A DNA stretch of 12,955 nt from CAVRZY01 sp963725415 (GTDB lineage: Bacteria > Acidobacteriota > Terriglobia > Bryobacterales > Bryobacteraceae), in contig CAVRZY010000314.1 of the NCBI GenBank assembly GCA_963725415.1, forward strand, positions 1 to 12,955. Direction: 5' to 3'. Position 1 is the first letter of the stretch. Each line of letters starts with the position of its first letter. The position numbers and the translations under genes are program-made. This document shows positions 1-5,527 of the stretch, one piece after another. The notes under the pieces were generated by a model, which did not search any database, had not been told where the DNA came from, and saw only the letters and a program-made list of their open reading frames with translations.

Positions 1-82
1 TTGCGGTCTCCAGCGACGGCGAGGACACGTGGAAATCCCGCTGCCGGACATCCCAAAATGAGATTTGGAAAGGAACTCTCGT

Positions 83-952
83 ATGAATCATTTCACGCCG
101 ATCGCTTCTCGCATCTGGCGCGGCCCTGGCGGTCCAGCCGGCAACCCGGCTCGCCGCGGCCAAGAAAAAGCTCGCTGGCCTCAGACTCGGGGTCACCGAT
201 TGGAACCTCCGGAAAACCGGAAACATCGAGGCCATCGCCCTCGCCAAGACCCTGGGCTTCGAAGGCCTCGAGGTCAGCCTGGGGCGAAAGCCCATGGACA
301 ACAAGCTGCCGCTCGATAACCCGGCACTCCAGGCCCGCTACCTGGCGGAGGCCAAGAAGCACAAACTGGCCTTAGCCGGGACTTGCCTGGATATCCTGCA
401 CGTCAATTACCTGAAGAGCGACAAGCTCGGGCAGAAGTGGCTGGCCGACGCAATCCCCATTACCAAAAAGCTTAAAGCTCGCGTCATTCTGTTGCCCTTC
501 TTCGGCAAAGGCGCCCTCCAGACCCCCCAGGAGATGGACTACGTGGGTGATCTCCTCAGAGAACTGGCCCCCGAGGCCCAAAAGGCGCGAGTCTTGCTGG
601 GCCTCGAAACACCATCTCGGCCGCAGACAACGTCCGCATCATGGACCGCGCCAAATCCCCGGCCGTCCTGGTCTACTACGACGTGGGAAACTCCACCAAC
701 GCCGGCTTCGACCCGGTCAAAGAGCTCCTCTGGCTCGGCAAGAGCCGCATCTGCCAGATCCATCTCAAGGACAGGGGCTATATGGGCGAAGGCAAGATCG
801 ACTTCCCCGCCGTCATGCGCGCCATCGCCGACATCGGCTTTGAAGGCTTCGCCAATCTGGAGACTTCGGCCCCCTCCGGCTCCATCGAGAACGATATGCG
901 CCGCAACCTCAAGTTCGTTCGCGATCTGATCGCCCAGATCCGCCAGGCCTGA
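83..952 (+). CDS. Sugar phosphate isomerase/epimerase (TIM barrel), Tat-type leader, two frameshifts
   Basis: Seen: the coding signal starts at ATG 83 behind an AAAGGA Shine-Dalgarno (69-74), changes frame at about base 98 (one base extra, or two missing) and again at about 606-609 (one A missing from an A run), and stops at TGA 950-952. The shifts cancel, giving about 289 residues, normal for the family. Repaired, the N-terminus reads MNHFTR(R)SLLASGAAL, a Tat-like leader, followed by LRLGVTDWNL and GFEGLEVSLG. Candidate metal ligands of the xylose-isomerase-like barrel are the E of LGLEN, D of YYDVGN, H of QIHLKD and E of NLET. Known: the family isomerises or epimerises sugars with a divalent metal; exported members are frequent in Acidobacteria and Planctomycetes. 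Inferred: a periplasmic sugar-modifying enzyme, substrate unknown. The family call is firm; whether the gene is intact is not, since both shifts could be sequence errors. Confidence 0.8.
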
Positions 953-964
953 CAAGCTGTCTTA

Positions 965-1261
965 CTACCCGCAAAAACCGGGGACTGACACCATTTGCCG
1001 CCCCTGCAAATGGCTGTCTGTACCCGGTTTTTGCCGCGTTTCATGCCCACTGTCCCACAAGACGCTGCCGGAGAATCCATCGTCGTCAAACCGATCCTCG
1101 ATCAGCATCCACCCCTGGGAACGCTGGGACTCAATGAACGCGCGACAGGCCTCGTACTGGATCTGGCAGGACGGCAACTCGTCGCCCGGCAGCGTCTCGG
1201 GAAGCTCGCTTAGGTAGCGGATCTCGACGCCACGGCGGATCTCCTCTTCAGGTGGCTCCAT
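965..1261 (-). pseudogene. Serine recombinase fragment fused to a possible HEPN-protein start
   Basis: An open frame of 98 codons begins at ATG 1261, overlapping the end of the MNT gene by 14 bases, and stops at TAG 965-967. Residues 32-65 (bases 1067-1168) contain QYEACRAFIESQ, then a GW pair, then EDRFDDDGFSG. This matches the part of large serine recombinases that follows the active-site region. The catalytic Ser/Arg segment is absent, and the frame runs into the palindrome at 971-1034 instead of the rest of the resolvase domain. The first residues, MEPPEEEIRRG, sit where a HEPN partner of an MNT gene normally starts, so this may be a chimera made by insertion. The recombinase match is fairly secure; the HEPN origin is a guess. 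No activity is expected. Confidence 0.55.
971..1034. repeat. REP-like 64-bp imperfect palindrome
   Basis: The left arm (971-998) and right arm (1006-1034) are near-perfect inverted copies around a 7-base GC-rich loop. Both arms begin GCAAAAACCGGG at their outer ends and carry CCATTTGC at their inner ends, with two substitutions and one single-base gap between. It lies 18 bases after the sugar isomerase stop and forms the 3' end of the recombinase-remnant reading frame on the minus strand. Size and symmetry fit a REP/BIME-type element mobilised in trans, or the fused ends of an insertion sequence. A transcription terminator is less likely because the T run lies inside the stem. Confidence 0.75.
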
Positions 1262-1567
1262 AGAGGACCTTGCCGTACTTGTGCGCCGGATAGGCGATGC
1301 CGCCGATGATGTTCTTGGTCGCCTCGAACCGCTCTGTCGCGATAATGAGCACGTCGATCGGTAGGTCGACGTTGCCAATGGCGTCGCGTATCTTTAGAGA
1401 CTCCTCGTGCCGGTTCTTCGGCGCCGGTTCGACGATGAGCAGGTCGATGTCGCTGTCCTCGTCATGTGGCCAGTCGCGGCGGAGCCGAACAGAATGATCC
1501 TGTCGGGCCGCGCAACGCTCAGAACGCGCCGGACGATTTCGCTCAACAGCGTTTCATCAACGCCCAT
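1248..1567 (-). pseudogene. MNT-type nucleotidyltransferase (antitoxin-like), frameshifted
   Basis: Reading starts at ATG 1567 with no strong ribosome binding site, and the sequence runs to TGA 1248-1250. Residues 26-34 read LFGSAATGH, the glycine-serine part of the nucleotide-binding loop. At about base 1465 one base is missing; the next frame then gives EDSDIDLLIVEP, the metal-binding DxD strand, followed by a helix, PIDVLIIATERFE and KYGKVLYGAT. Repaired, this is a complete minimal nucleotidyltransferase of about 106 residues. Known: such MNT proteins pair with HEPN toxins, and some AMPylate them. The next frame on the strand overlaps its end as in such operons, but carries a recombinase remnant instead of a HEPN domain. 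Either decay or a sequence error explains the shift. Confidence 0.75.
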
Positions 1568-1708
1568 TCGGTCTCATGATGGTCCATTTACCATCCCCCG
1601 AACTGGCCGGTATTCGAAAGCACCTCCCGGGGACCTCTCTCAACCGGGCTGTCAACTAACACGGGCTGTCAAGCGGAGAAGAGAGAGATTTCGAGGCCAA
1701 ACGGGCAG

Positions 1709-1750
1709 GGTCCGGGCTCAACCGTCGTGGTTGAGAGCGCACCCCGGACC
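1709..1750. repeat. Strong bipartite hairpin in the intergenic region
   Basis: An 8-bp outer stem, GGTCCGGG (1709-1716) with CCCGGACC (1743-1750), encloses a 7-bp inner stem, CTCAACC (1717-1723) with GGTTGAG (1729-1735). The loop is GTCGT and there is a 7-base bulge on the 3' side only (1736-1742). No T run follows, so a simple terminator is unlikely. Just before it is a direct repeat of CGGGCTGTCAA (1645-1655 and 1662-1672). It could be a small repeat element or an RNA structure upstream of the signal peptidase gene. Confidence 0.5.
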
Positions 1751-1851
1751 GCGCGTCCATGTTGAACGCCCTTCTTAACCATCCGCCGTTCGAGATCCAC
1801 TCCAAACGGCGTTTTCTGGCATGGCTGAACTCTTCTGCCTGTGTGCTCGTC

Positions 1852-1857
1852 TATAAT
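1852..1857 (+). promoter_or_regulatory. -10 box (TATAAT) for the signal peptidase gene, probably leaderless
   Basis: A perfect TATAAT stands six bases before ATG 1864. A start site the usual distance downstream would fall on or next to the start codon, giving a leaderless message. That fits the lack of a Shine-Dalgarno there. No convincing -35 hexamer is seen at 16-18 bases upstream. Confidence 0.4.
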
Positions 1858-1863
1858 GCCGTC

Positions 1864-2490
1864 ATGCTCGCCGGGTTAAAGAGACACGTCCTCGCGTTCC
1901 TGTTTGTTTTGGCCGCACTGGGCTTGGTCCCCGCTTACCTGCGGGCCTATACGATAGTCGGCGGGTCAGAAATTCCTACGGTCCTATTGGGGGACAAGAT
2001 TGTCGTGAACAACGCCGCCTATATTCTGAAGGTGCCTTATTCGAACGCGAAGCTTTTTCGGACTGGTTCACCCAAAAGGGGCGACTTCGTTTGCCTGCAA
2101 ATCCCGAACAACTCTCGGCTGAAAGGTGCGTTCTTCAAGCGAATCATGGGCCTTCCTGGAGAGACTATCGAACTGCGAGAAAACCGCGTCCTGATCGACG
2201 GTCGGGCCCTTTCCGTGAAGGCTCTCAATCCAGGGGAATTCACATGGGTTCCCAAAGCGCATCCGATAGGGTCCATCGTGGAAAACGAGGATGGGCATTG
2301 GATCACATATACTCCCGGGAAGAGCGAGAACCGAAATCATCCACCGACTCGGCTAGCAGATGGCCAATACTTCCTGCTCGGCGATAATCGCGATGGCAGC
2401 TTTGATTCGCGTGAGTTCGGGCCGGTTTCTGAGGACTTTTTTCTGGGCAAAGTGATCGCCATTTTCCCAACGGGGGAACGGGCGAGATAG
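1864..2490 (+). CDS. lepB: Signal peptidase I (S26 family)
   Basis: Cleaves signal peptides from exported proteins at the outer face of the inner membrane by a Ser-Lys dyad. From ATG 1864 the product is 208 residues. Residues 8-28 form one hydrophobic membrane anchor; GGSEIPT (33-39) holds the predicted nucleophile Ser35; FFKRIMGLPGETIEL (91-105) holds the general base Lys92; GDNRDGSFDSREFG (173-186) is the conserved C-terminal signature. An earlier ATG at 1759 is in frame but would add 35 unrelated residues ahead of the anchor, so 1864 is preferred. The usual Ser-Met of the family is Ser-Glu here. The neighbours are mobile remnants, and the reading frame looks less GC-biased than the flanking housekeeping genes, hinting at acquisition. 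The gene is intact. The family is secure; the lepB symbol is by homology, and this may be an accessory paralogue. Confidence 0.88.
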   Translation: MLAGLKRHVLAFLFVLAALGLVPAYLRAYTIVGGSEIPTVLLGDKIVVNNAAYILKVPYSNAKLFRTGSPKRGDFVCLQIPNNSRLKGAFFKRIMGLPGETIELRENRVLIDGRALSVKALNPGEFTWVPKAHPIGSIVENEDGHWITYTPGKSENRNHPPTRLADGQYFLLGDNRDGSFDSREFGPVSEDFFLGKVIAIFPTGERAR

Positions 2491-3102
2491 ATGCCCGTTT
2501 TAGCCTCATCCTTACCAATGATCCGGAAGGTGGTGCGACTCCGGTCTCATCACGGTCCACTCGGACGCGATCTGGTAAATCGAACAACGGTCCTGGTGAG
2601 GTGGCCGGTTCGAGTCTCGACTGGGGTATCATGAGCGCTCGAACTGGCAAGTTCAAGAAGCAGAAGAGCAAAACCAGCAAACAGCGAAACTGGGGTGGCT
2701 CCCCAAGCTGGACGCTTTTCGAACTCAGGTGCCCGCTGAATTCATTTCCGTCTGACCTCCCAGGATTCCGGTGAGTGGGCGGAATTGCCGCCGCCAGGTC
2801 CGGAGTCCAAGGGTCGGACCTTATGTGTGGGAAAGAGTTCGTTGAGAGCTGCGGTGCCGTTTGGAGCGAGATTCGACCTGACTCAACCGCGGCCGCGGCT
2901 ACTCGATCCATATGCAGCGACCATCACTCAAACAACCAGCGATAGGAAAATCTCTTGTATGGTGAACGTCCGAACATTGAAAGGATTGCTTGAAACAACA
3001 GTAATACGACTGTCGGCAAACTTACGAACCACACCACGTACTGAGAGAGGCAGAAGCCCGCTCCGCCGGGAGCGCCCACCACCGGGTTGCTGTTGGCGGC
3101 GG
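2491..3102. other. About 610 bases without a recognisable gene
   Basis: Both strands hold only open frames with no recognisable domain and no convincing ribosome binding site. The stretch lies between the signal peptidase gene and the IS1380-type remnant, and may contain degraded upstream parts of that transposase or other mobile DNA too eroded to identify. TGGCTCCCC at 2693-2701 also occurs at the 3' end of the tRNA-Gln gene, probably by chance. Confidence 0.5.
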
Positions 3103-3290
3103 CTGGTGCTGCCGAAGAGGATCGAGAACTGGTCGCTAACCAGCTTGCAGCAGCGATTGGTGAAGACGGGTGGCCGATTGCTCAAGCACGCCCGGTATTG
3201 CTGGCTGCTGTTGGCAGAGAGCCACCTGACCAGGCGGCTCTTCGGGCGATGGTAGGAAGGATTGCCGCCTTGCCGGTGGCGGCGGGGTAG
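3103..3290 (+). pseudogene. IS1380-type transposase, C-terminal remnant with a frameshift
   Basis: Seen: from about 3103 the frame reads LPKRIENWSLTSLQQRL, then LLKHARYCWLLLAESHLTRR, and at about 3245 continues in another frame as MVGRIAALPVAAG before TAG 3288-3290. The pattern ENWSLTSLQ...KHARY...LAESHLTRRLF is typical of the end of IS4/IS1380-type DDE transposases. Known: the full protein is over 400 residues, so only about the last 60 remain; the catalytic DDE residues are not present. No intact N-terminal part or terminal inverted repeats were found around it. Inferred: a decayed insertion sequence. The IS1380 assignment is by remembered family pattern and could be another IS4-clan family. 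Confidence 0.6.
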
Positions 3291-3645
3291 ACGGAGGCGG
3301 TTGGCGCAGCCAAATGAAGCGACCGGGCAGGGAACGTCGGAGAGGTGTCCATGGAATGCAATGGAAACACAGGGTTTACCGGTTTTGGTTTCCTTGCGGC
3401 AGGGCGAAAGTGGCGCTTGGTGGAGCCGAAGAAGGCTCCCGGAGGAAGAAATGCAACTCGCAGGATCGAAGGATGGCGGCTGCGTGTACACTGAGTTAGG
3501 ACCCGGGAGTCCAAAATGGAAATGCCGGTTTAAAGCCTGAATTCGGCACGCCGTTCCGCCCAGGTCGGAGGTAGACTGAACGGTGGTGTCGGCATGACGA
3601 GCCCGAGCACATGGCTCCGCCGAGCACGCTGACAAAGGAGCGGTC
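3291..3645. other. About 355 bases without a gene, downstream of the transposase remnant
   Basis: Short open frames here lack recognisable domains. The stretch may be the untranslated 3' side of the decayed insertion sequence. It contains the near-palindrome GGACCCGGGAGTCC (3500-3513). Its end carries the strong Shine-Dalgarno AAAGGAG (3634-3640) that serves the following gene. Confidence 0.5.
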
Positions 3646-4065
3646 ATGCGTACGGCAATTCCGTTTCACGTCGTTCATCTCCGGAATCGCTTGCTCAGCC
3701 AGTTGTCTCCTCCGATGCAATTCTGGGTGAGTCAGCAGGCACAACAGATTGTGCGTTCGCGGCGGTTTGGACTCTGGGAAGAGATGCGGCTGAACGAGGC
3801 GATTCGACAGAAGTTCTCTCAAACCTCGCCGCCAGCGAGTGCAGAGCTCGCGGCGGTCACCTCCATCCTGAGCTTCCTGGCGCTGAACGACGCCATCGCG
3901 AGTATCGAGGAGAAGTTGAACACCGTAGGGGACGACTCACAACTGGCGAATATTGAGCTGCAAAACGTGCTACAGAAACAGCAGCAATACGTGCAGATGA
4001 TCTCGAACATCTCGAAAATGATGCAGGACACCGCGATGGGCGTCATCCGCAAGATCGGGGGATGA
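3646..4065 (+). CDS. Unrecognised 139-residue, mostly helical protein
   Basis: I do not recognise this gene. ATG 3646 follows AAAGGAG with a 5-base spacer, the best ribosome binding site in the accessory region, so translation is likely. There is no signal peptide or membrane segment. Residues 1-60 are basic and aromatic (LRNRLLSQL, FWVSQQAQQIVRSRRFGLWEEM). After a Pro/Ser linker, residues 70-139 are a long amphipathic helical stretch rich in Gln, Asn and Ile, including EEKLNTVGDD, ANIELQNVLQKQQQYVQ and MISNISKMMQDTAMGVIRKIGG. This looks like a coiled-coil or structural-assembly segment. The frame is clean, unlike the decayed genes around it. No operon partner is seen, with gene-poor DNA on both sides. 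Function unknown; a small oligomerising or mobile-element cargo protein is possible, but nothing here proves it. Confidence 0.65.
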   Translation: MRTAIPFHVVHLRNRLLSQLSPPMQFWVSQQAQQIVRSRRFGLWEEMRLNEAIRQKFSQTSPPASAELAAVTSILSFLALNDAIASIEEKLNTVGDDSQLANIELQNVLQKQQQYVQMISNISKMMQDTAMGVIRKIGG

Positions 4066-4461
4066 ACTAAGCGGCAGCACGCGGGGCAAGGAGTCGATTC
4101 CACACGACGCCCGGCTACCGATATGCCGCGAGCGCCCCGCCTGGGTGAGTGGCGGGGGGCTCGTTCGCCAGGTCCGGGCCAGGTCATGTCAGGATGGACG
4201 GCCCTGGTTTTATGGTCTAAAAAAAGGGGAATTCCGTTAAGTATAGGTCGTGGCAATTCTGCCCGCGAGGTGCGGCCGGGAGAGACCCTAGCTGGGTCCG
4301 CAAGTTCACACCAGAACGCCCCAGCTTGCGAGATTGCGTGCGGGCGGCCACGCGCTGGGCGTGCTCACCGAACCCAGATGGGGTCCCCACAAAAGTCCCC
4401 ACAGTGGGGCGGGTCAACTAGAGTTTCGGGGAACTTTTGGCTTGCAGATGATTGAAAAGAT
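4066..4461. other. About 400 bases without a gene, bordering tRNA-Gln
   Basis: No open frame here has a recognisable domain or a good ribosome binding site. The stretch contains GTCCCCACA twice (4383-4391 and 4395-4403). The second copy overlaps CCCCA-CTG-TGGGG (read on the minus strand), a short stem followed by ACTTTTG, which could act as a weak terminator for transcription leaving the pilin-tRNA unit. It is also where an element integrated at the 3' end of the tRNA would lie, but no integrase is recognised. Confidence 0.45.
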
Positions 4462-4535
4462 TGGCTCCCCGGCATGGATTCGAACCACGATTCGCGGCTC
4501 CAAAGGCCGATGTCCTACCATTGGACGACCGGGGA
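4462..4535 (-). tRNA. tRNA-Gln (UUG anticodon), CCA encoded
   Basis: Read on the minus strand from 4535, the 74 bases fold as a full cloverleaf. The acceptor stem is TCCCCGG with CCGGGGA, the D stem GTCC/GGAC with loop AATGGTA, the anticodon loop CTTTGGA (UUG at positions 34-36), the T stem CGTGG/CCATG with loop TTCGAAT, then discriminator G and an encoded CCA. The anticodon stem has four pairs plus a U-C mismatch at its top. The gene starts 14 bases after the pseudopilin 2 stop on the same strand, so it may be cotranscribed and processed out. It decodes CAA and, by wobble, CAG. Confidence 0.93.
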
Positions 4536-4549
4536 AGGCGGGGAAATGC

Positions 4550-4953
4550 TCACCACTCCGAGTACAGCGTGCCCTCCAGGCCGTCTTGTCGGAGCCGCTG
4601 CGCACGTCGAAGATGCCCGGCTCGGTCTGGCTGACGCTGGTCAGCGCTTCCTCCATGATGATCTTCCAGGTGGTGTTGGAGCCGGTCATGGGGTCCACCG
4701 GGAGCTGGCGCAGGTAGCCTTCCTGCACCAGGTCGTCCAGGGATTGCGGCGCCTTCTGCTTGTCGTAGGTGTACTCGTCGATCACCGTGCGCAAGGTGAA
4801 CAGGTTCTTCCGCAGTACGCTTTCCTTGGCGCGGATCAGCGATTTCTGGTACAGCGGCACGGCCAGCGATACCAGGATCGTCACGATGGTCATGACGATC
4901 ATGATCTCGATCAGGGTGAAACCGGTTTTACCACTCCGAATAGGGCGTCCCAT
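4550..4953 (-). CDS. Type II secretion/type IV pilus pseudopilin 2 (GspG-like), frameshift near the end
   Basis: A minor-pilus subunit that would be cleaved by prepilin peptidase and assembled into the (pseudo)pilus. From ATG 4953 the leader is MGRPIRSGKTG, cleaved before FTLIEIMIVMTIVTIL, with the conserved Glu at mature position 5 and a hydrophobic helix. It continues with FTLRTVIDEY, SLDDLVQEGYL and LPVDPMTGSNTTWKI, the GspG-type core. At about 4581 one base is missing (CC for CCC). The corrected frame ends ALEGTLYSEW with TGA at 4550-4552; uncorrected translation runs into the tRNA gene. The start overlaps the end of pseudopilin 1 by 26 bases, pointing to translational coupling. Length about 134 residues, normal for GspG. 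Membership is certain; which pilin role it plays is not. Confidence 0.85.
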
Positions 4954-5524
4954 CGGCGGCCTTGTCCGTGCTCTTGGTGTACACATCGAATACGTTCTGC
5001 CCGCCCCAGCTTGTCGAGGCGGGTTCGTCCTGGAGGCTCCGCAAGCCCCACTCGTGGGAGTTGGTCATGGGATCCCTGGGGATGCGGCGCAGGAATTTCA
5101 GTTTCTTGTCCACCTGCCCGGCCATCTTGACGCCTTCCACCAGGACTTCCAGCTTCTCCGGATACCCCTCCGTGCCCAGCTTGAGGGTGCCCAGCAACTG
5201 GGCGTCGGCGGCGTCCTTGTACTTGTCGATGGCCGTGCGGATGTCCCGCAGGGCGTAGCGCAGCTCCCGCTCCCGCTCCCGGCGGACCTTGGAGCGCGCC
5301 AGCGGCACCGCCATGGCCGTCAGCAGGCTCATGATGGTGAACGCGACGATCAGTTCGACCAGGGTCAGCCCGCGCTGGTTCCTGCGAAGCTGAGAAAAAA
5401 TCGGCACGAAACCCCAGCGGGCAGGCAAAACTGCCTGCCCCACCTTGCAGCCAGAGGACTTGGTGTTTTGTGGGGCAGGCGGTTCCGCCTGCCGACCGAT
5501 TTTTTCACAGCTTCTGCGTTTCAT
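4928..5524 (-). CDS. Type II secretion/type IV pilus pseudopilin 1 (GspG-like) with inserted leader element
   Basis: From ATG 5524 the frame encodes 198 residues and ends TAA 4928-4930, three bases downstream of the secretin stop codon at its start. The pilin part begins RRNQRGLTLVELIVAF: cleavage after Gly, Glu at mature position 5, a hydrophobic helix, then a charged region (SKVRRERERELRYALRD), IDKYKD, a DPMTNSHEW core and the end ADGTPYSEW. The stretch between MKRR and RRNQRG comes from a 129-bp repeat element (5386-5514), in frame, which lengthens the leader to about 52 residues. Family leaders are usually under 15. An in-frame GTG at 5407, preceded by GGGG, could provide a start with a 13-residue leader. 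Function: pseudopilus subunit working with the adjacent secretin. Family secure; the true start is uncertain. Confidence 0.85.
   Translation of the reverse strand: MKRRSCEKIGRQAEPPAPQNTKSSGCKVGQAVLPARWGFVPIFSQLRRNQRGLTLVELIVAFTIMSLLTAMAVPLARSKVRRERERELRYALRDIRTAIDKYKDAADAQLLGTLKLGTEGYPEKLEVLVEGVKMAGQVDKKLKFLRRIPRDPMTNSHEWGLRSLQDEPASTSWGGQNVFDVYTKSTDKAADGTPYSEW
5386..5514. mobile_element. 129-bp MITE/REP-doublet with 19-bp inverted repeats, inside the pseudopilin gene
   Basis: The left end GAAGCTGAGAAAAAATCGG (5386-5404) and right end CCGATTTTTTCACAGCTTC (5496-5514) are inverted repeats with one mismatch. Inside are two hairpins: GGGCAGGCA/TGCCTGCCC (5419-5440, loop AAAC) and GGCAGGCGG/CCGCCTGCC (5474-5493, loop TT). 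The two hairpin units face opposite ways (CCCCAC after the first, GTGGGG before the second), like a REP doublet. TGC flanks both sides (5383-5385 and 5515-5517), consistent with a 3-bp target duplication. It carries no gene and would need a transposase supplied elsewhere. Confidence 0.8.
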
Positions 5525-5527
5525 GGC

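Noticed and set aside
1..61. Possible end of an upstream sialidase/BNR-like gene (VSSDGEDTW in one frame, EIPLPDIPK before TGA in another).
   Set aside because: Only about 20 residues, in two different frames; too short to support a family call.
606..640. Programmed ribosomal frameshifting as explanation for the sugar isomerase break.
   Set aside because: No slippery heptamer with downstream structure is evident, and similar breaks occur in unrelated genes of the window.
2590..2625. tRNA-like stretch GGTTCGAGTC followed by TGGGGTATC.
   Set aside because: The bases around the loop do not form a T stem and no acceptor, D or anticodon stems are present.
2693..2730. TGGCTCCCC and later TTCGAAC resemble the tRNA-Gln 3' end, as an integration-site duplicate would.
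   Set aside because: Only 9 and 7 matching bases with altered spacing; within chance in GC-rich DNA.
2303..2911. A 202-codon minus-strand frame overlapping the signal peptidase end and the empty region.
   Set aside because: Low-complexity Pro/Ser/Arg translation, no ribosome binding site and no recognisable domain.
4217..4417. Minus-strand frame with VGTFVGT, resembling tails of some tyrosine integrases next to tRNA genes.
   Set aside because: No catalytic Arg-His-Arg-Tyr block; 66 residues without a recognisable domain.
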